Below are positions 1 to 14,947 of a stretch of DNA of 64,000 bases, piece after piece. The stretch comes from Actinoallomurus soli (lineage in GTDB: Bacteria; Actinomycetota; Actinomycetes; Streptosporangiales; Streptosporangiaceae), in contig NZ_JAMXMV010000019.1 of NCBI RefSeq assembly GCF_024055715.1, positions 62,001 to 126,000 on the forward strand, in the 5' to 3' direction. Each line of letters opens with the position of its first letter. Positions within the stretch are counted from its first letter, which is position 1. A model generated the notes under the pieces. It saw nothing but the letters and a program-made list of their open reading frames with translations. It did not search any database and was not told the origin of the DNA. The translations under genes were made by a program, and so were the position numbers.

Positions 1-27
1 GGCGGGGAGTTCAAGGACCTCGCCTGG

Positions 28-48
28 CTGTAACGTCATCTGTTACAG
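28..48. promoter_or_regulatory. Inverted-repeat operator upstream of the Rrf2 gene
   Basis: A perfect 7-bp inverted repeat, CTGTAAC-N7-GTTACAG, lies directly before the Rrf2-type regulator gene and ends 10 bp before its ATG, overlapping the Shine-Dalgarno stretch AGGAGG. The core TGTAAC-N7-(G/A)TTACA recurs before the next gene at 525-543. The simplest reading is that the regulator binds here and represses itself. The repeat is visible in the sequence; the binding is inferred. Confidence 0.6.
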
Positions 49-58
49 GAGGTGGGTC

Positions 59-490
59 ATGGCGGCGAACAGTCGGCTCACGATCGCCGTGCACGCTCTC
101 GCGTGGCTGGCACTGGCCCAGCGGCAGGGCCGCGATCAGCTCACGTCGGACCAGGTCGCCGCCAGTGTCAACACCAACCCGGTGATCATCCGTCGCAGCC
201 TCGGCGACCTTCGCCGGGCAGGCCTCGTCAGTGTCCGCCACGGACCGGGGGCAGGCTGGAGCCTCGCCCGGCCACCCGAGGAGATCTCCCTCGAGGAGGT
301 CTACGACGCGGTCGAGCGGGATCCGCTGTTCGGGATGCACCACACCGAGCCGAACCTCGAGTGCCCGGTCGGCAAGGGCATCCGGCCGGCACTCGGATCG
401 ATCTACGGGGGAGCCGAGCAGGCCCTGCGGCGAGAACTCGCCCGTACGTCGATCGCCGACGTGCTCCGCCAGACCTTGCGGGCGGGCTGA
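59..490 (+). CDS. Rrf2-family transcriptional regulator
   Basis: This encodes a 143-residue protein, the usual size for Rrf2 regulators. The N-terminal half is a winged helix-turn-helix (SRLTIAVHALAWLAL, then SDQVAASVNTNPVIIRRSLGDLRRAGLV and the wing RHGPGAGWSLARP), followed by the Rrf2 dimerisation helix region (EISLEEVYDAVE). It lacks the three-cysteine cluster of iron-sulphur Rrf2 members such as IscR and NsrR. There is a single Cys in NLECPVGKGI, as in the YwnA-like subgroup, so it probably does not bind a cluster and might sense a thiol-reactive or other small ligand. The ATG at 59 follows AGGAGG. A matching dyad before this gene and before the following NIPSNAP gene suggests autorepression and control of that neighbour. 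The family assignment is firm; the signal it senses is unknown. Confidence 0.9.
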   Translation: MAANSRLTIAVHALAWLALAQRQGRDQLTSDQVAASVNTNPVIIRRSLGDLRRAGLVSVRHGPGAGWSLARPPEEISLEEVYDAVERDPLFGMHHTEPNLECPVGKGIRPALGSIYGGAEQALRRELARTSIADVLRQTLRAG

Positions 491-524
491 CGATGTACGC
501 CCCGCCCCACTGACGGGGCAAAAA

Positions 525-543
525 TGTAACAACTTTGATTACA
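525..543. promoter_or_regulatory. Second copy of the Rrf2-type operator, upstream of the NIPSNAP gene
   Basis: TGTAAC-N7-ATTACA matches the repeat at 29-47 in half-site sequence and 7-bp spacing, with one base different in one arm. It lies between the Rrf2 stop codon (490) and the NIPSNAP start (560), partly overlapping the likely ribosome-binding site AGGAAGGA. It suggests that the Rrf2 protein represses the NIPSNAP gene. Confidence 0.55.
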
Positions 544-559
544 GGAAGGACCTCCCCCG

Positions 560-1294
560 ATGACCGAACCCCGGTCTCAGGTCGTGGAACTGCGGCAGTA
601 CACCCTGCACAACGGAAAGCGCGATGTGCTGATCGACCTCTTCGATCGGCAGTTCGTCGAGTCCCAGGAGGCGACCGGCATGGAGGTGATCGGCCAGTTC
701 CGCGACGTGAACGCCGCCGACCGGTTCGTCTGGCTGCGCGGTTTCCCGGACATGCGCAGCCGGGATGCCTCGCTCCGCGCCTTCTATGGGGGTCCCGTCT
801 GGGCGGCCCATCGGGACGCGGCCCGGGACACGATGATCGATACCGACGACGTGCTCCTGCTACGGCCCGTGGACGAGGACTCCGGCTTCCCGGCCGCCGC
901 CGGACCACGGCCCCCGGTGGGCCCGGCGGACCGGCCGTCCTCGCTCGTCGTCGCGACGCTCTGTCGCCGCGATCGGCCCTTCGACGATGAGTTCGCCGAG
1001 TTCTTCCGCCACCGGGTGCGGCCGGTGCTGACCGAAACGGGTGCCGCGCCACTGGCGTACCTGCAGACCGAGCACGCTGAGAACACCTACCCCGCGTTGC
1101 CCGTACGGGCCGGCGAGAACTTCTTCGTGTGGTTCGCCCGGTTCGCCGACCGGGACGACCTCACCGGGCACCTGGGGCTGCTGGAGCGTTCGCCCTCGTG
1201 GCGCGACGACGTGCTGCCGAGACTGTCGGCCGTCCTCACGGGCGAGCCACAACGGCTGACGCTCACCCCGACCGCGCGGTCACTCCTGCGCTGA
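560..1294 (+). CDS. NIPSNAP family protein with two ferredoxin-like halves
   Basis: This encodes a 244-residue protein. The N-terminal half (about 5-100) has the NIPSNAP signature: VVELRQYTLHNGKRDVLIDLF near the start and then RFVWLRGFPDM, the usual strand of the dimeric alpha/beta barrel fold. The second half (about 125-235) repeats the fold more weakly (ENFFVWFARFADRDDLTGHL). The biochemical role of bacterial NIPSNAP proteins is poorly defined; some are thought to bind or detoxify small hydrophobic or quinone-like molecules. The ATG at 560 follows AGGAAGGA. The gene lies 69 bp after the Rrf2 gene with an Rrf2-type dyad between them, so it is probably the main target of that regulator. No catalytic residues can be assigned. 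Confidence 0.8.
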   Translation: MTEPRSQVVELRQYTLHNGKRDVLIDLFDRQFVESQEATGMEVIGQFRDVNAADRFVWLRGFPDMRSRDASLRAFYGGPVWAAHRDAARDTMIDTDDVLLLRPVDEDSGFPAAAGPRPPVGPADRPSSLVVATLCRRDRPFDDEFAEFFRHRVRPVLTETGAAPLAYLQTEHAENTYPALPVRAGENFFVWFARFADRDDLTGHLGLLERSPSWRDDVLPRLSAVLTGEPQRLTLTPTARSLLR

Positions 1295-1402
1295 GGTGGT
1301 CGCCTGCCCGGATGGCCGAGGGTAGTGGCGGCTCGGCGAGGAGGACCGCGACCGCGCGGGCGTCTCGCCGGATCGGCGTCGTCCTGGTCATCGCGGCCGT
1401 AC

Positions 1403-2323
1403 TCAGCGCGGGGCCGCAGGGCTTCGGGTGTATCCGAGCATCGAGTCGTAGAGGTCGGTGCGCCGGTCGCGGATCAGGTCGTTCAACGGGGTCCAGATCG
1501 GGGCGCTGCGGGCCGAGACGACGTCGATGTCGGCCGTCAGGATGGTCTCCTCCTCGGCGCCGGCGACCCGGCCGATGGGCCAGCCGTTGGTCCCGGCGAT
1601 CAGCGAACAGCCGAGGAAGCGAGCGCCCCGGTCGGTTCCGACCCGGTTGGCTGCGGCGATGAACACGTTGTTGACGTGCGCGGCGGTCATGGTCAGGTAC
1701 GAGGCCATGCACCTGCCGCTCTCGTCGAAGATCGGCGGTGGTGTCCAGACCCAGTTGTTGACGCTGCAGATGATGTCCGCGCCCTGCTGGGCCAGCAGCC
1801 GGGGCGCCTCGGGGAACCAGATGTCCCAGCAGACCAGCAGGCCGATCCGCCCGATCCTCGTCTCGAACACCGGGAAGCCCAGGTCACCCGGGGTGAACCA
1901 TAGCTTCTCCTCGTTCCACAGGTGCGCCTTTCGGTAGCGACCCACATACCCGTCCGGTCCGACGAGGACGGCCGTGTCGTACAGGCGCACGCCGTCGCGC
2001 TCGGCGAGGCCGCCGACCACGTACACCCCGTGACGCCGGGCGAAGGACTCCCAACCCCTGACCGTCTCTCCGGCCGGCACGCTCTCCGCGTGGTCGTACG
2101 CCTCGGCGCGGTCGCGGAAGCTGTAGCCCGTGGTCGCCAACTCCGGCAGGACGATCAGCGTGGCACCGTCCTCGACGGCCTGGGACGCCAGGGCGAGCGC
2201 CCGTTCGGAGTTGGCGGCGCGGTTCTCCAGGCCGGCCTGGGGGGCGAACTGGATCACGGCGACCCGCACCGGGCTGACGGACGAGTCCGGCGCCGATGGT
2301 CCTTGCGAAGAGGTGGTCGTCAT
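1403..2323 (-). CDS. Carbon-nitrogen hydrolase (nitrilase superfamily)
   Basis: This encodes a 306-residue cytoplasmic amidase or nitrilase-type enzyme. The Glu-Lys-Cys catalytic triad is visible: E61 in LPELATTGYSF, K132 in GRYRKAHLWNEEKLWF and C165 in LLVCWDIWFPEA, followed by the family's SVNNWVW and ANRVGTDRG segments. The family cleaves non-peptide C-N bonds (amides, nitriles, N-carbamoyl compounds). The CWDIWFPE form and overall length resemble N-carbamoyl-D-amino-acid hydrolases and omega-amidases more than true nitrilases, but the substrate cannot be named. I chose the ATG at 2323 rather than the longer frame (to 2401) because the longer reading would run through the two LacI-type operators and the promoter. 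It is divergent from the LacI-family gene at 2478, which probably represses it. Confidence 0.88.
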   Translation of the reverse strand: MTTTSSQGPSAPDSSVSPVRVAVIQFAPQAGLENRAANSERALALASQAVEDGATLIVLPELATTGYSFRDRAEAYDHAESVPAGETVRGWESFARRHGVYVVGGLAERDGVRLYDTAVLVGPDGYVGRYRKAHLWNEEKLWFTPGDLGFPVFETRIGRIGLLVCWDIWFPEAPRLLAQQGADIICSVNNWVWTPPPIFDESGRCMASYLTMTAAHVNNVFIAAANRVGTDRGARFLGCSLIAGTNGWPIGRVAGAEEETILTADIDVVSARSAPIWTPLNDLIRDRRTDLYDSMLGYTRSPAAPR

Positions 2324-2342
2324 CACGGGCCCTTTCCCGTTG

Positions 2343-2368
2343 CCCAAACGTTTGGGCCAAACGTTTGG
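2343..2368. promoter_or_regulatory. Two tandem LacI-type operators
   Basis: Two back-to-back palindromes are present: CCCAAACGTTTGGG at 2343-2356 (14 bp, perfect) and CCAAACGTTTGG at 2357-2368 (12 bp, perfect), with centres 13 bp apart. The central CG dyad within AAACGTTT is the classic LacI/GalR-family operator style. They lie just upstream of the nitrilase ATG and downstream of a candidate -10 on the minus strand, where a repressor would block transcription start. The LacI-family gene begins 110 bp away. Confidence 0.8.
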
Positions 2369-2371
2369 GTT

Positions 2372-2401
2372 AGCATGAACGCCAGTACACAAGGCCGTCA
2401 A
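2372..2401 (-). promoter_or_regulatory. Candidate promoter of the nitrilase gene
   Basis: On the minus strand there is TTGACG (complement of 2396-2401), an 18-bp spacer and CATGCT (complement of 2372-2377). The -35 element is strong and the -10 weak. A transcript from it would start close to or inside the tandem operators, which fits repression by the divergent LacI-family protein. Confidence 0.4.
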
Positions 2402-2477
2402 GAGGGGTGATCCGGCTCATCCCCGGAACACGACGACCGGCATGGGGTGAGCCGGTGCCGAAGGAGGTGAGGGGTCG

Positions 2478-3512
2478 GTGGCGGACCCGAAGGCTCGCCC
2501 GGTGACTCTGCGGTCCATCGCCGATCAGCTCGGGCTGCACATCTCCACCGTCTCCCGCGTGCTGAACGGCCCCGCCGAGGACGGTGCGCGCGCGGCCTCC
2601 GGCGACACCGCCGAGCGCATCCGCCGCCTGGCCGCCGAACTCGGCTACCAGCCCGACCCCCACGGCAGCGGCCTGCGCACCGGGCGCAGCAGGCTCATCG
2701 GGGTCCTGGTCCCCCGCGTGTCCGACCTCGTGCTCGCGACGATCTACGAGGGCATCGACGAGGCCGCCGGCGAACGCGGGCTCACCACCATCGCCGCCAA
2801 CAGCCTCGATGACGACGAGGTTCGGCGAACGCGAACGAAGATGCTGCTCGCGCGACGCGTCGACGGCCTGATCTTCGGCGATGCCCGCCTCGACGACGCC
2901 TTCCTCGACCGCCTGGCCGCGGACGGAGTGCGGTTCGTCCTGGTCAACCGCAGGGCGGGGAACCATCCGTCGGTGACGCCCGACGACCGGCTCGGCGGCC
3001 GGTTGGCCGCCGAACATCTCCTGGACCTCGGCCACACCGACGTCGCCGTCATCGCGGGCCCGCCCTTCGCCAGCACCGGTGCCGACCGCACCGCCGGCTT
3101 CCTCGACCACTACCGGGACAGCGGCATCCGCATCCCGGACGCCCGGGTGCTGCACTCGGCGTTCGACACGGCGGGCGGACGGGCCGCCGCGGACACGCTG
3201 CTCCGATCGCCGGACCGGCCCACCGCGATCTTCGCCGTGAACGACTTCGCGGCGATCGGCGCTCTCGGCGCGGCCCGTGATCACGGCCTCCGCGTCGGCG
3301 CCGATGTCGCGATCATGGGCTACAACGACACCCCGCTGGCCGCGGAGCTGCCGATTCCGCTCACCAGCGTCGCCGTACCGATGCACGAGATCGGCCGCCG
3401 GGCCCTCGAACTCCTGACCCGACTGCTGGCGGGCGAGCAGATCGAATCGGAGCGCCTGGCCCCGATACTGGCACCTCGCGCCTCGACCGGCGCCGGACAG
3501 ACGGGCCCCTGA
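2478..3512 (+). CDS. LacI-family transcriptional regulator
   Basis: This encodes a 344-residue repressor of standard LacI size. The helix-turn-helix is at about residues 9-35 (VTLRSIADQLGLHISTVSRV, then the hinge LNGP and ELGYQPD near 55), followed by a periplasmic-binding-protein-like effector domain (LIGVLVPRVSDLVLATIYEG to the C-terminus). The C-terminal part has the usual family segments VFAVNDFAAIGAL-like and YNDTPLAAELPIPLTSV. The GTG start at 2478 follows an excellent AAGGAGGTGA at 2461-2470. The effector is unknown and is presumably linked to the substrate of the divergent nitrilase-family enzyme. Two LacI-type palindromes at 2343-2368 are the likely binding sites. A perfect dyad overlaps its stop codon. 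Confidence 0.93.
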   Translation: MADPKARPVTLRSIADQLGLHISTVSRVLNGPAEDGARAASGDTAERIRRLAAELGYQPDPHGSGLRTGRSRLIGVLVPRVSDLVLATIYEGIDEAAGERGLTTIAANSLDDDEVRRTRTKMLLARRVDGLIFGDARLDDAFLDRLAADGVRFVLVNRRAGNHPSVTPDDRLGGRLAAEHLLDLGHTDVAVIAGPPFASTGADRTAGFLDHYRDSGIRIPDARVLHSAFDTAGGRAAADTLLRSPDRPTAIFAVNDFAAIGALGAARDHGLRVGADVAIMGYNDTPLAAELPIPLTSVAVPMHEIGRRALELLTRLLAGEQIESERLAPILAPRASTGAGQTGP

Positions 3513-3527
3513 CCGATCCATCGGTCA
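3510..3527. repeat. Perfect 18-bp inverted repeat over the lacI stop codon
   Basis: TGACCGAT-CC-ATCGGTCA has two perfect 8-bp arms around a 2-nt centre, and the TGA of the regulator gene forms its left edge. The centre is too short for an efficient hairpin loop, so it could be a protein-binding dyad or a weak terminator. The remaining gap to 3710 shows nothing else clear. Confidence 0.4.
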
Positions 3528-3710
3528 CGGCGCCGCGGTATCTCCGGCAGGCTGCTCGTGCGGACGTACGAAGGGCGTGGCGAAGGCGTATCCATAGCGG
3601 GCCGGAACCGACGAATCAGCGCCTGCGGCGAAGCCTCCTGCCGGCACCCGCCCAGGCGGCGGATGGGAGGATGCGAGGATCGCGCCGGCCCAACGGAAGA
3701 GAGCCTGAGC

Positions 3711-4352
3711 ATGGCCGTCATCCATCACACCACCCTCAGGCCGACCAAGCTGGAACTGCTGGCCTCCTGGCTGCCCTCCCGGCCGTGGTACCTCGGCGGC
3801 ACCGACGAACCGGACCTGGCCAAGGCGGGCGGTTTCCGGCTGGACGACCCGCAGGGTGCGGTCGGGATCGAGTTCATGGTGGTCACCGACGCCTCCGGCG
3901 CTCGACCGACCACCTACCTGGTGCCGCTCACCTACCGCGGCGCCCCGCTCGACGGGGCCGAACACGCCCTCGTCGGCACCATGGAGCACGGAGTGCTGGG
4001 GCGGCGCTGGGCCTACGACGGCTGCCACGACCCGGTACTGGTCAGCCGGTTGCCGGCTCTGATCGAGGGCCGGGTCCAGGCCCAGGCCCAGAGCATCAGC
4101 GACACCCCCGACCTGGAGGTCACCCGCTCCTACAGCGGTGACGGCCTCGCCGCCACGGACTTCACCAGTGCCACCGACGACCCAGAGGGCACTGAGCTGT
4201 CCGCGCCGGACGGTGCGGTCCTCCGCCTGCACCGGGTCCTGCGCCCCGCCCCGGACGGCACGCCGGAGGGAGCGGTAGGCCACCTGGCGGGCCCCTGGCG
4301 GATGCCGGACGGCACCCGCCAGCGGGGACTCTTCGCGGTCGTGCACGCCTGA
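3711..4352 (+). CDS. Maltokinase N-terminal cap-like domain protein
   Basis: This encodes a 213-residue protein whose opening (HHTTLRPTKLELLASWLPSRPWY) resembles the N-terminal cap domain of actinobacterial maltokinases and the stand-alone proteins built from it. Further family-like stretches are TYLVPLTYRGAPL, AEHALVGTMEHGVLG and RWAYDGCHDPV. There is no kinase catalytic domain, so it is not expected to phosphorylate maltose by itself. I chose the ATG at 3711 because the homologous-looking sequence begins there; the upstream extension to 3558 is low-complexity Arg-rich sequence. It sits alone, convergent with the phosphoesterase gene that ends at 4411. The function is unknown and the domain call comes from pattern memory. 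Confidence 0.65.
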   Translation: MAVIHHTTLRPTKLELLASWLPSRPWYLGGTDEPDLAKAGGFRLDDPQGAVGIEFMVVTDASGARPTTYLVPLTYRGAPLDGAEHALVGTMEHGVLGRRWAYDGCHDPVLVSRLPALIEGRVQAQAQSISDTPDLEVTRSYSGDGLAATDFTSATDDPEGTELSAPDGAVLRLHRVLRPAPDGTPEGAVGHLAGPWRMPDGTRQRGLFAVVHA

Positions 4353-4410
4353 TCCCTGGCCTGTGCCGAGGGTTTTCGTCGTCGCGACGCCGCCCGGTCC
4401 TTGACGCCCA

Positions 4411-6495
4411 CTAGGCGTTCATGAACTCACGGGGCGACAGCGCCCGGTTGGTGATCCGCACGTCGCCGATGGTGCCGTGGAAGACCTGGTTGACCGCGCC
4501 GGCCCATTGGTATCCGCCGAGTAGGAACGGCATCTTGAGGGTGGTCAGGCCGATGGCTTCGCTGGTGGGGTTGCGTCCCTCTTCGCAGCCGTTGACATAG
4601 AGCTTGATGATCCGGCCGTCGTTGGTGACGGCGACGTGCCACCACTGTTCCTTCTGCAGCAGGTGGCTCCAGGCGGTCGTCGCCCCGTTCTGGTTGAGCG
4701 GGTAGGCGTTCCACTGCAGCTCGATGGAGCTTGACAGGCTGAGGGTGAGGACGGGCTCGTCCGCGGTGGCGGAGGGGCCGTTCTTTCCGGCCTGGCCGGC
4801 GCTGCCCGCACGGCTCAGCATCGATGACCAGCCGTTGCGCCCTCCGTCCCAGTCGGCCGGCACCTTGAAGAACACCTCGAACGTGTAGCCCTTGGCGAAG
4901 GTCTCCTGGTTGATCGGCGCGCGGTCGACCGTCTGGAGGTAGGCACCGCTGACCGGGTTGCCCTGACCTGCGAAGACCAGGCCGGCGTGGCCGGGCTGGT
5001 CGGGGTGGTGGTCGTCGGTCCAGGTGAGCGCGTGCGCGGGAGTGCCCGGCACGCTGCGCAGGACCAGGTCGTTGCCGTTCCCCGCCTGGTCCTTGACCAC
5101 GGTGTTCGCAGCGACGTCGCCGCCGGCGGCGCCGCCGTTGTCGAACCGCCAGTAGGCGAGCGTCCCGCGTACCAGCATCTGACGCGCGGGGCGGGCCTTG
5201 CGCGGCGGCACCGGCGCGAAGCCGGCGAAGCGCTCGTCGAAGTCGATCGCCATCGAGAAGTAGTCGACCGGCGAGGTCAGTTCCATCTCCTCCGCGGCGA
5301 GGGAGTTGGCCTCCTGCCTGGCGGCCAGCTCCCGGATCCATGGCGAGAAGGTCGCGACGTCGATCCTGCCCCTGTCGAGGTCGAAACGATAGGAACGGAT
5401 CATTCCGGCACCGCCGTAGTACCGGTCCTGGTAGTTCGTGATGTGCAGGTGCACGTCGTTGCCGTGGCTGTTCTTCATCACGGTCGAGCCGGGCGGCCAG
5501 TAATGCCCGTTGAGGGTGAGGAAGATCTGGTCGTTGTTCTTGATCAGGTCGTCCCACATCTGCTGCCCGTAGTCGGACAGCCCGGCCGTGCCGTCATCGT
5601 ACGAGCCGACGATCTCATGGGTGGTGACGATCACCGGCAGGGTCGGGTTCGCGGCGATGACCGCGTTGGCCCAGGCGAAGCCCTTCTGCGACATCCGCCA
5701 GTCGAGCGCGAGGAGCATCCAGGAGCGGCCGCCGGCCCGGAAGATGTGGCAGGTGTTGTAGCCGTCCGGGCTGGAGGAGTGGTAGCTGGGAGTCTTGCGG
5801 GCCCGTGCGGAGCTGAAGGTGTCCAGGTACGGAGTGGCGCCGCGCTGGTCGTCGCCGTGGACGTCGTGGTTGCCGGCCAGGACGCTGTACGAGGCGCGCG
5901 CACGGTCCAGCATGTCGAACACCTTGGTGGCCGCGGCGTACTCCTCGGTGAGACCGTTCTGGGTCACGTCACCGAGGTGGGCCAGGAAGACGATGTTCTC
6001 GTCGCCGTCCCCCGCGCGGCCCTTCGGGTCGAGGACGTAACGGAAGGACGCCTCCATGGGGACCGGGTGAATCCTGTCCTGGTCGAACATGTACTGCGTG
6101 TCGGGCATGACGACCAGGGTGAACCGGGGGCTCTCGGGGTCCGGCCTCCACTTGCCGCGCGGCGCCGGAGTCATCGCGGTCTGGCCGTAGGGGTCGCCGT
6201 CCGCGCCCGACCTGCTCCCCGATGCGTACGCGGGCGTCGCGCCCAGCAGGCCGGCGGCTGCCGCACCTGCGCCGAGAACGCCGGCTCCGCGCAGGAACCT
6301 GCGGCGGCTCGACGCGGCGATGCCGTTCCCGTCGAGGTCTGCGGTGCGGGGGCAGGCGCAACCGGCCGCGTGCTCGTCATGCCCGGTGTGCTCGGTGGCC
6401 GCCGCCTGCGCCTCCTCCTGGTCGGGTTTCGGAGTCGTCATAGGGAGGGATCCGGTTTCACCGGTGTCGCCGCCGCCCGCAGGAGAGCTGTGCAT
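4411..6495 (-). CDS. Tat-exported metallophosphoesterase with C-terminal LamG-like domain
   Basis: This encodes about 694 residues. A twin-arginine signal (SSRRRFLRGAGVLGAGAAAAGLLGA, ending in TPAYA) follows a roughly 60-residue hydrophilic leader, so the protein is exported folded. The calcineurin-like phosphoesterase core follows: VVMPDTQYM, HLGDVTQNG, AGNHDVHGDD, VTTHEIVG and NGHYW. The last motif has Trp where many members have the second His of GHxH. The C-terminal third (from about TLAYWRFDNGG) is a concanavalin-like LamG domain of the type that binds glycans. It may act on phosphate esters outside the cell; the substrate is unknown. I preferred the ATG at 6495 because TTGGAG precedes it by 5 nt; the ATG at 6441 lacks a good ribosome-binding site. 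It is separated from the CCR gene by a hairpin terminator, so it is probably its own unit. Confidence 0.85.
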   Translation of the reverse strand: MHSSPAGGGDTGETGSLPMTTPKPDQEEAQAAATEHTGHDEHAAGCACPRTADLDGNGIAASSRRRFLRGAGVLGAGAAAAGLLGATPAYASGSRSGADGDPYGQTAMTPAPRGKWRPDPESPRFTLVVMPDTQYMFDQDRIHPVPMEASFRYVLDPKGRAGDGDENIVFLAHLGDVTQNGLTEEYAAATKVFDMLDRARASYSVLAGNHDVHGDDQRGATPYLDTFSSARARKTPSYHSSSPDGYNTCHIFRAGGRSWMLLALDWRMSQKGFAWANAVIAANPTLPVIVTTHEIVGSYDDGTAGLSDYGQQMWDDLIKNNDQIFLTLNGHYWPPGSTVMKNSHGNDVHLHITNYQDRYYGGAGMIRSYRFDLDRGRIDVATFSPWIRELAARQEANSLAAEEMELTSPVDYFSMAIDFDERFAGFAPVPPRKARPARQMLVRGTLAYWRFDNGGAAGGDVAANTVVKDQAGNGNDLVLRSVPGTPAHALTWTDDHHPDQPGHAGLVFAGQGNPVSGAYLQTVDRAPINQETFAKGYTFEVFFKVPADWDGGRNGWSSMLSRAGSAGQAGKNGPSATADEPVLTLSLSSSIELQWNAYPLNQNGATTAWSHLLQKEQWWHVAVTNDGRIIKLYVNGCEEGRNPTSEAIGLTTLKMPFLLGGYQWAGAVNQVFHGTIGDVRITNRALSPREFMNA

Positions 6496-6695
6496 TTGTA
6501 CTCCAATGTCGGAATTCAAGCGCAGCTACGGTACGGCCGATCATGGAACGGCGGCCTTGCGCGCCGGATACCGGATACCGAACGCTCAGCCAACAGCGTG
6601 ACCGCCACGGAAAGTGCTGTAACGGCGACGGCGCCGGCCGGTGCCCCGCACTCACCTGAGTCGAGCGGGCTGTTCGACCGGTGCGGCCCGCCCAT

Positions 6696-6735
6696 GCCGA
6701 GGGTCTCCGTCGTCGGAACGACGGAGACCCTCGGC
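6696..6735 (-). terminator. Strong hairpin terminator after the PKS-CCR operon
   Basis: A perfect 18-bp stem (6696-6713 paired with 6718-6735) is closed by a 4-nt loop, CGGA. It begins 20 bp beyond the CCR stop codon. There is no clear T tract, which is common in actinomycete terminators. It should separate the PKS-CCR transcript from the phosphoesterase gene. Confidence 0.8.
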
Positions 6736-6755
6736 GGCGGTGACCGGTACGGCGG

Positions 6756-8069
6756 TCAGCGGCGGTACAGCGTCAGGTTGTCTTCGCCGATGCGGTCGCG
6801 GAGGGCCGGGTTCTCGATGCCCTGGCCCTCCTTGTCGGCGGCGACGAGAAGGCCGACCTTGCCGATGTGCTGGTTCGTCTGGACGGCTCGGGTCGCCTCG
6901 CCCGCCTCCTCCAGGGGGTACACCGCGGAGAGGGTCGGGTGGATCATGCCGAGGCCGATCAGGCGGTTGGTCTCGACGGCCTCGTGGTAGTTGAAGCCGT
7001 GGCTGCCGACGATGCTCTTGATGTTCATCCACAGGAACCGGTTGTCGTACTCGTGCCGGTAGCCCGTCGACGAGCCGCAGGTGACGATCTTGCCGCCGCG
7101 CCGTGCGACGTACACCGACGCCCCGAACGTCTCCGCGCCGAGGTACTCGAACACGATGTGCGGGTCCTCGCCGGTGAGGGACCGGATGCTCTCGCCGAGC
7201 CGCCGCCACGCCTTCGGGCTGCGCAGCCCCTCGTCGCCGAGTTCGAGTTCGCTGCGGTTGATGACGTGCTCGCAGCCCTGCCGGCGGACCAGGTCGGCCT
7301 TCTCCTCGGAGCTGACGACCGCGACCGGGATGCCGCCGCCGTTCCTGACGAGCTGGACGGCGTACGAGCCGAGGCCGCCGGTGCCGCCCCAGACCAGCAC
7401 GACGTCGCCCTGCTTCATGCGGGCGCCGTGCGCGCCGACCAGCATCCGGTACGCCGTCGCTGCGCACAGCGTGTTGGCCGCCGCCTCCTCCCACGTCAGG
7501 TGCGCGGGCTTGCGGATCAGCTGGTTGGCCTTCACGACCGTGAACTCCCCGAACGCGCCGAAGTTGTTCTCGAACCCCCAGGCCAGGGCGTGGCTCGACA
7601 CGCCGTCCTCCTGGCTGGCGGGCTCCTGGTCGTCGATCACGCCCGCGTGGACGACGACCCGGTCACCGACCTTGAAGTTGTGCACGCCGTCGCCGACCCG
7701 GACGACGACGCCCGCGGCGTCGGAGCCGAGGATGTGCCACGGCTGGTCGTGCCGGGCGCCCCACGGGCCGGTACGGCCGAGCTTCTCCAGGAACGCGAAG
7801 GTCGGGATCGGCTCGAAGATCGCCGACCAGACGGTGTTGTAGTTGATCGCCGCGGCCATCACCGCGACGACGGCCTCGTCCGGGGCCGGTTCGGGCATCT
7901 CGACCTCGCCGACGTGGATCGAGCGCCGGACGTCCTTGTCCGTCTCGCCGTCGAAGATGCCCACCTCGTCCTTGAGCGTGTGCGCGGCACGGAATCGCGT
8001 CGGCAGCTCGCAGGCGAGCAGTTCGGCGGGTCCGGCACCCGCGCGGACCGCTTCGAGCAGATCGGACAT
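6756..8069 (-). CDS. ccrA: Crotonyl-CoA carboxylase/reductase
   Basis: This encodes a 437-residue enzyme of the medium-chain dehydrogenase superfamily. It reductively carboxylates an enoyl-CoA (crotonyl-CoA or a longer 2-enoyl-CoA) with NADPH and CO2 to give ethylmalonyl-CoA or another alkylmalonyl-CoA. Family marks are the long N-terminal cap, WHILGSDAAGVVV, the nucleotide-binding WGGTGGLGSYAVQL and GSHGFNYHEA. Residues N78, F166, E167 and H361 correspond, by my own alignment, to the CO2-pocket residues reported for the Kitasatospora enzyme (N81, F170, E171, H365), so it should carboxylate and not merely reduce. Its ATG follows the PKS stop codon after 8 bp, so the two are co-transcribed. 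It most likely makes the extender unit for that PKS. Chain-length preference cannot be read. Confidence 0.93.
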   Translation of the reverse strand: MSDLLEAVRAGAGPAELLACELPTRFRAAHTLKDEVGIFDGETDKDVRRSIHVGEVEMPEPAPDEAVVAVMAAAINYNTVWSAIFEPIPTFAFLEKLGRTGPWGARHDQPWHILGSDAAGVVVRVGDGVHNFKVGDRVVVHAGVIDDQEPASQEDGVSSHALAWGFENNFGAFGEFTVVKANQLIRKPAHLTWEEAAANTLCAATAYRMLVGAHGARMKQGDVVLVWGGTGGLGSYAVQLVRNGGGIPVAVVSSEEKADLVRRQGCEHVINRSELELGDEGLRSPKAWRRLGESIRSLTGEDPHIVFEYLGAETFGASVYVARRGGKIVTCGSSTGYRHEYDNRFLWMNIKSIVGSHGFNYHEAVETNRLIGLGMIHPTLSAVYPLEEAGEATRAVQTNQHIGKVGLLVAADKEGQGIENPALRDRIGEDNLTLYRR

Positions 8070-8077
8070 GGAACCTC

Positions 8078-14947
<6,870 letters not shown>

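Noticed and set aside
2370-3521. Long minus-strand open frame opposite the LacI gene
   Set aside because: Its translation is Gly/Arg/Val-rich without any motif, and the plus strand carries a clear LacI protein with a good ribosome-binding site. High GC creates such antisense frames.
4987-6990. Plus-strand open frame of 667 codons opposite the phosphoesterase
   Set aside because: It has no recognisable domain, and it crosses a terminator and two intergenic gaps; the minus-strand gene has signal peptide and catalytic motifs.
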